The position numbers were made by a program, and so were the translations under genes. The notes below the pieces were generated by a model. It searched no databases. It was not told the DNA's origin and worked only from the letters and a program-made list of their open reading frames with translations. A stretch of DNA of 64,000 nucleotides from Bacillota bacterium (lineage in GTDB: Bacteria; Bacillota; Clostridia; Lachnospirales; Lachnospiraceae): assembly GCA_023402845.1 (NCBI GenBank), contig JAEYFP010000020.1:55704-119703 (forward strand), read 5' to 3'. Shown in pieces: positions 15,282 through 23,997 of this stretch (position 1 is the stretch's first letter; the number at the start of each line of letters is the position of its first letter).

Positions 15282-16313
15282 ATGATAGACATTAAGGATA
15301 TATCGGTATCATATGAAAAGGGAAAAAAGGCGCTGGACAAGGTAAGCTTCACGCTGCAGCCGGGAACCTTCACTTCTCTTGTCGGGCCAAGCGGATGCGG
15401 GAAGACTACCATGTTAAATATTCTGGCCGGCTTTCTGGCACCGGATGAGGGACAGATCTTTGTAGACGGAAGGGATATTACAAGACTGGAAATCCAAAAA
15501 CGCAAAACGGCAATGGTATTTCAGAATTATGCACTCTGGCCGCATATGACAATTTTTGAAAACATAGCCTATGGACTGAAGCTGAAAAAAATGTCAAAGC
15601 AGGAAATTGAAGAACGTGTCGGCAGCATACTGGATGTTATAGAAATTGATAAGTCCTGCGTAAAAAAAAGGAAGCCGGCCGAGCTTTCGGGAGGACAGCA
15701 GCAGAGAATTGCACTTGCCAGGGCACTTGTTGTGGAACCGACAATTTTATTAATGGACGAGCCGCTTTCGAATTTGGATGCAAAGGTCAGGCAAAGGCTG
15801 CGTATTGAAATACGAGATATTCAGAAGAAACTGGGCGTTACCGCGGTTTATGTAACCCATGACCAAGAGGAGGCAATGAGCATGTCAGATCAAGTGGTCG
15901 TGATGAATCAGGGAATTATCGCTCAAAAAGGAACTCCAAAGGAAGTATACAGGCGGCCTCAAAGTAGTTTTGTTGCTGAATTTCTGGGTCATTCCAACGC
16001 GCTTTGGGCCAAAGTGGAAGACGGGAAAATCCTGCTGGGGGAGCAGATTATTGTTGATAGGACCGCTATTACGGGAAAAAAAGCTAAAATTATTATTCGT
16101 GCAAATGAATTGACGTTTGACCCGCAGCCAAACAGCAAAATACGGATTTGTGGGAAACTGAAGGGCTGTATGTATTCCGGCAGTTATTACCGGTATTTGA
16201 TTGATATAGAGGGGCAGGAAATCTTTGCGGATTCGGAAAAAGAATTGACAGATGAAAGGGAAATTACATTATATTTACCGGAATGGGGAGTCTACGCATA
16301 TGCAGACGTCTGA
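15282..16313 (+). CDS. ABC transporter ATP-binding protein with TOBE domain (PotA/FbpC-like)
   Basis: A 343-residue ATPase. P-loop GPSGCGKTT, Q-loop MVFQNYALWPH, signature LSGGQQQR, Walker B ILLMDEPLSNLDAK and switch histidine VTHDQEEAMSM are all intact. Residues about 235-340 form a TOBE-type regulatory domain (GHSNALWAKVEDGKILLGEQ onward). ATG 15282 gives the usual MIDIKDISVSYEKG start, with TGGAGA eight bases upstream; ATG 15267 is possible. It energises the two preceding permeases and overlaps the phosphoesterase gene by 14 bases. Confidence 0.92.
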   Translation: MIDIKDISVSYEKGKKALDKVSFTLQPGTFTSLVGPSGCGKTTMLNILAGFLAPDEGQIFVDGRDITRLEIQKRKTAMVFQNYALWPHMTIFENIAYGLKLKKMSKQEIEERVGSILDVIEIDKSCVKKRKPAELSGGQQQRIALARALVVEPTILLMDEPLSNLDAKVRQRLRIEIRDIQKKLGVTAVYVTHDQEEAMSMSDQVVVMNQGIIAQKGTPKEVYRRPQSSFVAEFLGHSNALWAKVEDGKILLGEQIIVDRTAITGKKAKIIIRANELTFDPQPNSKIRICGKLKGCMYSGSYYRYLIDIEGQEIFADSEKELTDEREITLYLPEWGVYAYADV

Positions 16314-17076
16314 TACGATTTTATTTTTAACTGATATTCATATAAATGAGAAGGAAAAACAAAAGCTCCGAAATTATTTTTCGGAAATGGAACAGTTTCT
16401 GCTTGCGGAGCAAATTGCAGAAAGAATCAGCTTTTTAGTAATTACGGGGGACATTACCTGCACGGGTTCCGTAGAAGAATATCAGGAGGCGGGAGCATTA
16501 CTCGGACATTTAGCTGAGGAGGTATTAAAGCTTTCGCCCGGTCACGTGCATATCTGCCCAGGGAATCATGATGGCGACAGCGAAAAAGTTCCTGGCCGGT
16601 TTGCGCATTATCATAGGTTTCTTAATAGTCTTTTGGGAAGAAATCAGATCAATCAGGATGAGGAATTGCTGTTTACACTGATTAATTCATGTACCCGATG
16701 TACGCTTAAGGAGCCGGATAGAGCTGTTCTTTTAGAAAAAGACAGGATCTGCCGCAAGGAACAGTCTGAGATGAGAAAAATCAAAATTCTTGGTATGCAT
16801 CATCAGCCGGAGGTTTTTCAGGACAGGGAAAGGATAGATTCTATCATAAGGTCTTATGAGGTTGTATTATATGGTCATACGCATGTAAGGGAAATTGGAA
16901 TCAATACAGTAAACGGCACGGTCTTAATAAATGGGTGTGCTTTTCATACACCGGAGCAGGAAGACGCCTCTTCCTTTCAAATAATAGAAACAGGCAATGA
17001 ACTTATTATTACTTCTTATTATAATAAAGACGAAAAAATTCGTATTCAAAAGCATATACAGGCTTTTCGCAAATAA
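16300..17076 (+). CDS. Calcineurin-like metallophosphoesterase (possibly GpdQ-like)
   Basis: A 258-residue metallophosphoesterase with all five metal-site motifs in order: LTDIHI (D-x-H), VITGDIT (GD), CPGNHDG (GNHD), GMHHQP and YGHTHV (GHTH). No signal peptide is present, so it acts in the cytoplasm. The start ATG 16300 lies inside the end of the ATPase gene and follows GGGGAG. The GpdQ/Icc branch hydrolyses glycerophosphodiesters or cyclic nucleotides. Because it is the last gene of the importer operon, it probably cleaves the imported phosphoester; this is inference from position. A terminator follows within 35 bases. Confidence 0.85.
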   Translation: MQTSDTILFLTDIHINEKEKQKLRNYFSEMEQFLLAEQIAERISFLVITGDITCTGSVEEYQEAGALLGHLAEEVLKLSPGHVHICPGNHDGDSEKVPGRFAHYHRFLNSLLGRNQINQDEELLFTLINSCTRCTLKEPDRAVLLEKDRICRKEQSEMRKIKILGMHHQPEVFQDRERIDSIIRSYEVVLYGHTHVREIGINTVNGTVLINGCAFHTPEQEDASSFQIIETGNELIITSYYNKDEKIRIQKHIQAFRK

Positions 17077-17108
17077 ATCGGCACGCTTCATAAGTAATAA
17101 TCGTAAGG

Positions 17109-17149
17109 AATGATAGAGCAGATACTGAGAGTATGCTTTATCATTTTTT
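17109..17149 (+). terminator. Intrinsic terminator of the ABC/phosphoesterase operon
   Basis: AATGATAGAGCA (17109-17120) pairs with TGCTTTATCATT (17134-17145), with one G-T pair and a short inner ATAC/GTAT pairing, followed by six T. A second AT-only inverted repeat, GTTTGTTTTTT (17151-17161) with AAAAAACAAAC (17170-17180), comes directly after. Confidence 0.8.
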
Positions 17150-17263
17150 AGTTTGTTTTTTAATTATTCAAAAAACAAACAATGAGTGCAACAAAAGAAA
17201 TGCTTTTTTTATCTAATAAGTGTAAATAAATCGGCCGATGAAACAAAAGAAAGGAACTGAACG

Positions 17264-17767
17264 ATGGAATTGTTGGTTAAGCGTGCAAAACGCGGAGATA
17301 AGGAGAGCTTCATTCAGCTTATGGAGATAAATAAGAGTTCCATGCTGAAAATAGCATACCCCTTTTTTTCTAATAATGAAGACGTTGCGGATGTGATGCA
17401 GCAGACAATTTTAGATGCATACGAGCATTTGCAGGAACTGAGAAAAAACAAATACTTTAAAACCTGGTTGTTAAGAATCTTAATTAATAACTGTACGGAA
17501 ATCTACAATACGAGGAAAAAATATGTATCGGAAACAGCGGCTGCAGAAAAGGGATATGATGAGGATTATCTTTCGGAAAATAATTTTAGGACCATTTTGT
17601 CATTTTTGAATCCGAAGGATCAAATTATCTTTCAATTGTACTACGGTGAAGAATATACAACGAAGGATATTGCGGGCATCCTGTCAATGAAAGAAGCAAC
17701 AGTCCGCAGCCGTATTCATCGTGGAAAAGAGTCGCTGAGAAAACAATTAAGAGAGGAGGAAATGTAA
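17264..17767 (+). CDS. ECF-type RNA polymerase sigma factor
   Basis: A 167-residue sigma-70 family protein of the extracytoplasmic function type. Region 2 spans about residues 12-80 (AYPFFSNNEDVADVMQQTIL, then FKTWLLRILINN) and region 4 about 105-160 (LNPKDQIIFQLYYGEEYTTK, MKEATVRSRIHRGKESL). Start ATG 17264 follows AAAGGA. The next gene overlaps its stop codon and encodes a membrane protein of the kind that holds such sigmas inactive. It probably activates its own operon in response to envelope stress; no clear ECF-type promoter could be assigned with confidence in the 186-base gap upstream. Confidence 0.92.
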   Translation: MELLVKRAKRGDKESFIQLMEINKSSMLKIAYPFFSNNEDVADVMQQTILDAYEHLQELRKNKYFKTWLLRILINNCTEIYNTRKKYVSETAAAEKGYDEDYLSENNFRTILSFLNPKDQIIFQLYYGEEYTTKDIAGILSMKEATVRSRIHRGKESLRKQLREEEM

Positions 17768-18957
17768 TGGTGAATCATAATCACACAAATTTAGAGGATC
17801 TCTTAAAGGCTGCATGTGAGAAGGAAGTAAGTCAATCCGGATGTGTTGAGGAGCGAATCGGGGAGACCTATGATATCATTCGGAATTCAAAATCAAAACG
17901 GCACGGTTTCTCTCATTTATCAAAGGCAGGTATTGCGGCGGCAATCCTGTTGGCTGTCACAGCATTGATTGGAGTAAGTAATCCGGTGCTTGCAGCGAAA
18001 ATTCCGGTGATAGGAAAAATTTTCAGCCTTATTGAATCACAGGTATCTTATCCGGGTGAATATAGTGAACATGCGGTCGATTTAAAGGAAGACAGCGAGG
18101 GTGCCGAACTCCGGGAAAAACCGGAAGGAATATCCGATAACGGCGGAGAAAAACCGTATTCTGTAAAAGACGGAGAATTAGAAATTACATTATCTGAAGT
18201 ATCGTATGACAGCAATGCAATTTATTTATCGGTACAAATAACAAATGACCATGACTTTCCGGATGATTTACTTTCAACTGATTTATTATATCTGAGGTGT
18301 CTTGCAGCTATGAAAAGAAGCGACGGCACGCTTGCTGAATTCTCGGAGAGCACCGGTAATATGCCTGCATATCGAATGGATGGGAAATATGTTGATAAAC
18401 ATACATTTGTCGGTGCCTTAAAGCTTGAGCTGGAAGATGTTTCCTCCTACACATCAGGGGACCTCACCATCCTTGAGGTATCACAGGATTTGACGACCGG
18501 GGATTTTAAGACCGGTGAGCTTGGGGATTCCGGGGAAACAGTCACCTATCTTGAGAATGATAAGGTGATCTATGCAGGGGAGTGGAAATTTACAATACCG
18601 ATCAATCAGAATGAAGCTGGTGATGCAGAAATAGATATTCCTGTTCAGGATACAAACCAGGATGGATACGGAATCGAAAAAATTGTTAAAACAAGATATG
18701 AAATCTATGCAGTTCCAATTTTGCCGGAACAGACCGAAGGATCAGATTATATCGTTACAATGTGGGATGCAAATGGAGAACCGCTGGATTTTCATGGAGA
18801 CAATGCGGAAATATTTTCGACATACGGAAGAGATGTATCCGAAATCACCGTTTATCTTCTGAAATGGGATGATTTTGTAGAATGCAAAGGAACAAATTAT
18901 AAAATGCAGCCGGAAAGAGCCGTTTATCAGAAAACCATGAACTTAGAGCAGCAGTGA
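17767..18957 (+). CDS. DUF4179-type membrane protein, probable anti-sigma factor
   Basis: A 396-residue protein. About 55 cytoplasmic residues carry acidic and cysteine-containing stretches (LEDLLKAACEKEVSQSGCVE), then come one membrane segment (GIAAAILLAVTALIGVSNPV) and about 320 extracellular residues. The extracellular part opens with KIPVIGKIFSLIE and GELEITLSEVSYDSNAIYLS, which is typical of DUF4179 proteins found beside ECF sigmas in Firmicutes. The ATG shares one base with the sigma stop codon (TAATG), so synthesis is coupled. The presumed role is to bind the sigma factor at the membrane and release it upon an outside signal. Confidence 0.8.
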   Translation: MVNHNHTNLEDLLKAACEKEVSQSGCVEERIGETYDIIRNSKSKRHGFSHLSKAGIAAAILLAVTALIGVSNPVLAAKIPVIGKIFSLIESQVSYPGEYSEHAVDLKEDSEGAELREKPEGISDNGGEKPYSVKDGELEITLSEVSYDSNAIYLSVQITNDHDFPDDLLSTDLLYLRCLAAMKRSDGTLAEFSESTGNMPAYRMDGKYVDKHTFVGALKLELEDVSSYTSGDLTILEVSQDLTTGDFKTGELGDSGETVTYLENDKVIYAGEWKFTIPINQNEAGDAEIDIPVQDTNQDGYGIEKIVKTRYEIYAVPILPEQTEGSDYIVTMWDANGEPLDFHGDNAEIFSTYGRDVSEITVYLLKWDDFVECKGTNYKMQPERAVYQKTMNLEQQ

Positions 18958-19026
18958 TGGATAATCAGTCTCAAAATAATTTATGAAAAATAATTTAGAG
19001 GGATTTTATAAATTATTTATACAGAA

Positions 19027-19069
19027 TTAGCACTCGACGGTTGACAGTGCTAACAATGTGTGATATATA
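19027..19069 (+). promoter_or_regulatory. CIRCE element overlapping the hsp20 promoter
   Basis: TTAGCACTC (19027-19035), nine bases, then CAGTGCTAA (19045-19053) is the CIRCE operator of the HrcA repressor with one mismatch in the second arm. TTGACA at 19041-19046 and TATATA at 19064-19069, with a 17-base spacer, form a strong vegetative promoter whose -35 box lies inside the operator. HrcA binding would exclude RNA polymerase. A leader of about 135 bases follows before hsp20. Confidence 0.9.
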
Positions 19070-19211
19070 TTATATAACAAAACAAACAAGAGAGTTTGGT
19101 TTTGCAGCAGCAAAGCATTCATAAACCAATGCGGAGCTGGGAACGATAGTATCATGGATTACGTTGTAATTCATGGCGAATTATTTAATTAGGTCGAAGG
19201 AGGAATGACTG

Positions 19212-19649
19212 ATGTTAGCACCAAGTATTTTCAGGGACAATTTTGTGGATGATTTTTTCAATGACATGGTCTTCGCACCATTCGGATATGGGCAAAGGGG
19301 AAAGAAGGCCATCGGCATGAGCGCGGATGTACAGGAGTTTGAGGATCGCTTTCAAGTGGATCTGGAGCTGCCGGGCTTCCGGAAAGAAGACATCCAGGCG
19401 GAGCTCAAGGACGGATACTTAACGATTACTGCATCCCGCAGCGAGAGTAACGAGGAGAAGAACAAGAAGGGTGAATTTATCCGCAGGGAGCGTTATACGG
19501 GCGAATGCTCGAGGAGCTTTTATGTCGGCGAGAATGTTACGCAGGAGGATATCAGCGCCGGCTTCGAAAATGGTATTTTGAAGCTGAGTATTCCGAAAAA
19601 GGAAGCAGTTCCCAAAGTTGAGGAGCGCAAGCTGATTGAAATCAGATAA
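19212..19649 (+). CDS. Hsp20 family small heat shock protein
   Basis: A 145-residue small heat shock protein. The N-terminus (PSIFRDNFVDDFFNDM) is followed by an alpha-crystallin domain from about residue 38 to 130: ADVQEFEDRFQVDLELPGF, DIQAELKDGYLTITASRSE, FENGILKLSIPKKE (with the conserved G-x-L motif). The C-terminal tail RKLIEIR carries the I-x-I assembly motif. It acts as an ATP-independent holdase for unfolding proteins in the cytoplasm. AAGGAGGAATGACTG precedes the ATG. The CIRCE operator upstream places it under HrcA control, together with a long leader that could also be temperature sensitive. Confidence 0.95.
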   Translation: MLAPSIFRDNFVDDFFNDMVFAPFGYGQRGKKAIGMSADVQEFEDRFQVDLELPGFRKEDIQAELKDGYLTITASRSESNEEKNKKGEFIRRERYTGECSRSFYVGENVTQEDISAGFENGILKLSIPKKEAVPKVEERKLIEIR

Positions 19650-19696
19650 TTTGAAATGATTTAACAATGGAATAACACTGTGAAGTATGGTAGAAT

Positions 19697-19741
19697 AATA
19701 TTCGGTATGGGAATGGGCAGTTCCCATACCGAATATTTTTT
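19697..19741 (+). terminator. Intrinsic terminator after hsp20
   Basis: A perfect 17-base stem: AATATTCGGTATGGGAA (19697-19713) with TTCCCATACCGAATATT (19721-19737), followed by a T run to 19741. Confidence 0.93.
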
Positions 19742-19804
19742 ATCATTATATAGGGAAAGATATCCTATAAAATTCTCTACTTTTATGAACGGGCGGAAGA
19801 TAAG

Positions 19805-21280
19805 ATGAAGACAGGATTTGATAACGAGAAGTATTTAAGGACACAGTCGGAGCATATCAGGGAAAGGATCGGAAAGTTTGACAATAAGCTGTATCTGGAA
19901 TTCGGCGGCAAGCTGTTTGACGACTATCATGCATCGAGGGTGCTGCCGGGCTTTGCACCGGACAGTAAGCTGAAAATGCTGATGCAGCTTGCGGATCAGG
20001 CGGAAATTGTGATTGTGATCAGTGCGGCGGATATTGAAAAGAATAAAGTGCGCGATGATCTGGGTATCACTTATGATGAGGATGTGCAGCGCCTGATGCA
20101 GGAATTTGAAAATAAAGGGCTGTATGTGGGCAGTGTTGTCCTGACCCATTATGCGGGTCAGCGGTCGGCGGCCGCATTTAAGAGCAAGCTGCAAAAAAGA
20201 AACGTCAGAATATATCTGCACTATGCGATCGATGGTTATCCTTCCAACATTCCTTTGATTGTCAGTGATGACGGATTCGGAAGAAATGAATATATTGAAA
20301 CTACGAGGCCTCTCGTCGTTGTTACGGCGCCGGGTCCGGGAAGCGGCAAGATGGCAACCTGTCTTTCTCAGCTCTATCACGATAATAAGCGCGGCATAAA
20401 GGCCGGCTATGCGAAGTTTGAGACATTTCCTATCTGGAACATTCCGTTAAAGCATCCGATTAATTTGGCATATGAGGCGGCGACCGCGGATTTGAACGAC
20501 GTGAACATGATCGATCCGTTTCATTTGGAGGCATATGGGGAGACGACGGTCAATTATAACCGCGATATAGAGATCTTTCCTGTGCTGAACGCGATCTTTG
20601 AGGGTATTTACGGAGAGAATCCTTACAAATCGCCGACGGATATGGGAGTAAATATGGTCGGTGCCTGTATTGTCGATGATGAAGTATGCTGTGATGCCTC
20701 TAAAATGGAAATTATACGCCGCTATTATACAACGCTGAACCGGGTTGTCGATGAGGAAGCGGAAGAAAATGAGGTATATAAAATTGAAGTTCTGATGAAG
20801 CAGGCGAAGATCACCACAGATGACCGTAAGGTGACGGTTGCGGCGAAAAAGCGGGCGGAGGTGCTTAACATGCCGACAGCGGCTGTGGAGCTTTCGGACG
20901 GTATGATTATCACCTCCAAGACGACGGATTTGCTTGGTGCATCGGCGGCTTTATTGCTGAATGCACTTAAATATCTCGGTGGTGTGGAGCATGACACACA
21001 TTTGATTTCCCCCGAGGCAATCGAGCCGATTCAGGAACTGAAGGTCAAGTATCTCGGCGGAAAAAACCCAAGGCTGCATACGGACGAAATACTGATTGCC
21101 TTATCCATTTCCGCACTGACGGACAGGAATGCAAGAATTGCGCTGGAACAGCTTCCCAAGCTGAAGGGCTGCCAGGTACACACTTCCGTTATGCTTTCGG
21201 AGGTGGATATAAAAATATTCAAGAGGCTCGGCGTGGATTTGACGAGTGAGCCGATCAAAAAAGGAAAGAAGCTGTATTAA
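19805..21280 (+). CDS. DUF1846 family protein
   Basis: A 491-residue protein of the conserved DUF1846 family, found in many Firmicutes and of unproven function. Visible pieces are RIGKFDNKLYLEFGGKLFDD near the start, a nucleotide-binding-like VVVTAPGPGSGKMATCLSQL near residues 175-195, IPLKHPINLAYEAATADLND, and DMGVNMVGACIVDDEV. The APGPGSGK element suggests phosphate or nucleotide binding. The start ATG 19805 follows GGCGGAAGA. The next gene, a sugar nucleotidyltransferase, begins 23 bases after the stop, so the two are probably co-transcribed. I cannot assign a reaction. Confidence 0.85.
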   Translation: MKTGFDNEKYLRTQSEHIRERIGKFDNKLYLEFGGKLFDDYHASRVLPGFAPDSKLKMLMQLADQAEIVIVISAADIEKNKVRDDLGITYDEDVQRLMQEFENKGLYVGSVVLTHYAGQRSAAAFKSKLQKRNVRIYLHYAIDGYPSNIPLIVSDDGFGRNEYIETTRPLVVVTAPGPGSGKMATCLSQLYHDNKRGIKAGYAKFETFPIWNIPLKHPINLAYEAATADLNDVNMIDPFHLEAYGETTVNYNRDIEIFPVLNAIFEGIYGENPYKSPTDMGVNMVGACIVDDEVCCDASKMEIIRRYYTTLNRVVDEEAEENEVYKIEVLMKQAKITTDDRKVTVAAKKRAEVLNMPTAAVELSDGMIITSKTTDLLGASAALLLNALKYLGGVEHDTHLISPEAIEPIQELKVKYLGGKNPRLHTDEILIALSISALTDRNARIALEQLPKLKGCQVHTSVMLSEVDIKIFKRLGVDLTSEPIKKGKKLY

Positions 21281-21303
21281 AAGATTAGCTGGAGGTAAGA
21301 ACG

Positions 21304-22218
21304 ATGAACAAGCCGGTACTTGTCATTATGGCAGCAGGCATGGGAAGCCGCTACGGGGGGTTAAAGCAAATCGATCCGGTAGATGGGCAGGGAAACAAGA
21401 TTATCGACTTTTCCATTTATGACGCGGTCAGAGCAGGTTTTGAAAAGGTCATTTTTATTATAAAAAAAGAAAATGAGCAGGATTTCAGAAGCTGTATCGG
21501 CGACAATGTGAAACACCATATTCAGGTAGAATATGTTTATCAGGAGCTGACCAACATTCCTGCGGGCCTTTCAGTGCCAAAGGGACGGATCAAGCCATGG
21601 GGGACAGCCCATGCGATCCTGAGTTGCAAGGGTGTTGTGGACGGTCCGTTTGCGGTTATCAATGCGGATGATTTTTACGGAAGGGAAGCTTTTCAGGTCA
21701 TTTATGATTATCTTTTGGCTGACGAGGATGAGGAAAAGCATCGCTATGCGATGGTGGGTTATGCACTTGGAAATACGCTGACGGAAAATGGTTCCGTTTC
21801 AAGAGGCATCTGCACAAAAAATGAAGAAGGCTACCTGACGGATATCATTGAGCGGACGAAAATTGTAAAAACGACCCAGGGTGCCGCCTATACGGTGGAT
21901 GGAGTGCATTATACCGATATTTCCCCGTACAGCATCGTTTCCATGAATATGTGGGGCTTTACAAAGAGCTTTTTGCGGGAAGCCGAATTATCCTTCGCGC
22001 AGTTTTTTGAGCGTGAAGTTCCGGGGAATCCGCTGAAGGCGGAATGCTATCTGCCCTTTGTCGTGGATGAACTGCTGAAGGCCAAAAAGGCGACGGTTCG
22101 GGTGCTTAATTCCAAAGATCGCTGGTTTGGAGTGACCTATCAGGAGGATAAGCCTTTTGTGCAGGCATCCATCAGGAGTTTAAAGGAGTCAGGTATCTAT
22201 CCGGATGTGCTGTGGTAA
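21304..22218 (+). CDS. Sugar nucleotidyltransferase family protein
   Basis: A 304-residue NTP-transferase (GT-A fold). The N-terminus VLVIMAAGMGSRYGGLKQID holds the G-x-G-x-R...K nucleotide-binding signature, VINADDFYGREAF carries the metal-binding aspartates, and KGRIKPWGTAHAIL matches the strand typical of NDP-sugar pyrophosphorylases. GGAGG precedes the ATG. It lacks the left-handed helix domain of larger pyrophosphorylases. The likely product is an NDP-activated sugar or sugar alcohol; the exact substrate cannot be read. No polysaccharide gene is immediately adjacent, although an acyl-transfer pair for exported glycans lies past pyrG. Confidence 0.85.
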   Translation: MNKPVLVIMAAGMGSRYGGLKQIDPVDGQGNKIIDFSIYDAVRAGFEKVIFIIKKENEQDFRSCIGDNVKHHIQVEYVYQELTNIPAGLSVPKGRIKPWGTAHAILSCKGVVDGPFAVINADDFYGREAFQVIYDYLLADEDEEKHRYAMVGYALGNTLTENGSVSRGICTKNEEGYLTDIIERTKIVKTTQGAAYTVDGVHYTDISPYSIVSMNMWGFTKSFLREAELSFAQFFEREVPGNPLKAECYLPFVVDELLKAKKATVRVLNSKDRWFGVTYQEDKPFVQASIRSLKESGIYPDVLW

Positions 22219-22282
22219 CAGCAGCGTTACAGTTCAGCCAGATTTTTTTATACAACTACTGGATTTTTGTACGCCGATCTAC

Positions 22283-22358
22283 TATAATAGGAAGGTCATA
22301 AGAAAAGGCTAACACGGTGCAAGGGCGTACCGAATAAATTTTTGCGCCCTCAGGCGCA
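22283..22358 (+). promoter_or_regulatory. pyrG leader: -10 element and two competing hairpins
   Basis: TATAAT (22283-22288) is a consensus -10 box, though the -35 is weak. In the leader, GGGCG (22323-22327) can pair with CGCCC (22345-22349). Alternatively TGCGCC (22343-22348) can pair with GGCGCA (22353-22358) around CTCA. These exclude each other and sit directly before the ribosome site, so they may modulate pyrG translation. The GGGC start known from Bacillus pyrG attenuation is not obvious here. Confidence 0.4.
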
Positions 22359-22373
22359 GTTGTGGAGGTTTTA

Positions 22374-23978
22374 ATGTCAGTAAAATATGTTTTTGTCACA
22401 GGCGGTGTCGTATCCGGATTGGGTAAGGGAATCACGGCCGCGTCGCTTGGAAGGCTCTTGAAAGCCCGTGGTTATAAGGTAACCATGCAAAAATTTGATC
22501 CTTATATCAACATTGATCCGGGAACGATGAATCCGATCCAGCACGGTGAGGTTTTTGTCACGGAGGACGGTACTGAAACGGATTTGGACCTTGGGCATTA
22601 TGAGAGATTTATCGACGAGAATCTTGATAAAAATTCCAACGTAACGACCGGTAAAATATACTGGTCGGTTCTTCATAAGGAACGGCGGGGGGATTTCGGC
22701 GGCGGCACCGTTCAGGTGATTCCTCACATCACAAATGAAATTAAGAGCCGTTTTTATCGCAATACAACGGATGAGGACATGCATATTGCCATCATCGAGG
22801 TAGGAGGTACCGTCGGCGATATTGAAAGCCAGCCGTTTTTAGAGGCAATCCGCCAATTCCAGCACAATGTCGGAAGAGAGAATGCGATTTTAATTCATGT
22901 AACCTTAATCCCTTATCTCAGGGCTTCGCAGGAAATGAAAACGAAACCGACACAGGCGAGCGTCAAGGAGCTGCAGGGGATGGGTATTCAGCCGGACATC
23001 ATTGTCTGCCGCAGCGAATATTCGCTCGATAAGCAGATCAAGGATAAAATTGCGCTGTTTTGCAATGTTCCTTCCAATCATGTGCTGCAAAATCTGGATG
23101 TGGAATATTTATATGAAGCACCGCTTGCGATGGAGCAGGAACGGCTTGCGCAGGTAGCCTGTGAGTGCTTAAGGCTTGCGTGTCCGGAACCGGATCTGAC
23201 TGAATGGCAGGCGATGGTCAACAATTTGAAATCCCCCACGACTGAAGTGACGATTGCTCTGGTCGGAAAATATATTCAGCTTCACGACGCTTATATCAGT
23301 GTTGCGGAGGCGCTGAAACATGGCGGCATTAACCAGCATGCGGTCGTGCATATTAACTGGATTGATTCAGGCAGTATCACTCCCGAAAATGTGGATTCAC
23401 AGCTTTTTGGAGCGGACGGTATTATTGTGCCGGGCGGCTTTGGCGATCGCGGGACGGATGGTATGATCCTTTCGATCACGTATGCCAGAGAACACAGGAT
23501 TTCGTTTCTCGGGCTTTGTTTGGGGATGCAGCTTTCAATCGTGGAGTTTGCCAGAAATGTCATCGGTTATTCCGATGCGCACAGCATCGAGCTGAATCCG
23601 GCAACAACACATCCGGTCATCGCACTGATGCCGGATCAGAACGGGATTGAGGATATCGGAGGCACGCTGAGACTCGGCTCCTATCCTTGTGTTCTTGATA
23701 AAGATTCAAAGGCTTATGCGCTTTACGGACAGGAAACGATTCATGAACGTCATCGTCATCGGTATGAGGTAAACAACGAATATCGGGAGGATCTGACGTC
23801 TCACGGCATGCTTTTATCCGGAACTTCTCCGGACAAACGTATCGTCGAAATGTGTGAATTGCTTGAACACCCGTTTTTCCTTGCTACACAGGGGCATCCT
23901 GAACTGAAGTCCAGACCGAACAGGCCGCACCCTCTGTTCAAAGGATTTATTGAAGCCGCATTAAAAGCCAAAAAATAA
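22374..23978 (+). CDS. pyrG: CTP synthase
   Basis: A 534-residue CTP synthase, which makes CTP from UTP, ATP and glutamine. The synthetase domain opens with KYVFVTGGVVSGLGKGITAA (P-loop) and contains KFDPYINIDPGTMNPIQHGE. The glutaminase domain holds the nucleophile in FLGLCLGMQ and the dyad histidine and glutamate in TQGHPELKSRP. Length is normal for the family. ATG 22374 follows GGAGG with six bases spacing. It is a housekeeping gene; the MBOAT gene begins 20 bases after its stop and may be co-transcribed. Confidence 0.98.
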   Translation: MSVKYVFVTGGVVSGLGKGITAASLGRLLKARGYKVTMQKFDPYINIDPGTMNPIQHGEVFVTEDGTETDLDLGHYERFIDENLDKNSNVTTGKIYWSVLHKERRGDFGGGTVQVIPHITNEIKSRFYRNTTDEDMHIAIIEVGGTVGDIESQPFLEAIRQFQHNVGRENAILIHVTLIPYLRASQEMKTKPTQASVKELQGMGIQPDIIVCRSEYSLDKQIKDKIALFCNVPSNHVLQNLDVEYLYEAPLAMEQERLAQVACECLRLACPEPDLTEWQAMVNNLKSPTTEVTIALVGKYIQLHDAYISVAEALKHGGINQHAVVHINWIDSGSITPENVDSQLFGADGIIVPGGFGDRGTDGMILSITYAREHRISFLGLCLGMQLSIVEFARNVIGYSDAHSIELNPATTHPVIALMPDQNGIEDIGGTLRLGSYPCVLDKDSKAYALYGQETIHERHRHRYEVNNEYREDLTSHGMLLSGTSPDKRIVEMCELLEHPFFLATQGHPELKSRPNRPHPLFKGFIEAALKAKK

Positions 23979-23997
23979 AGGTGTGCAGGGTACGCTT

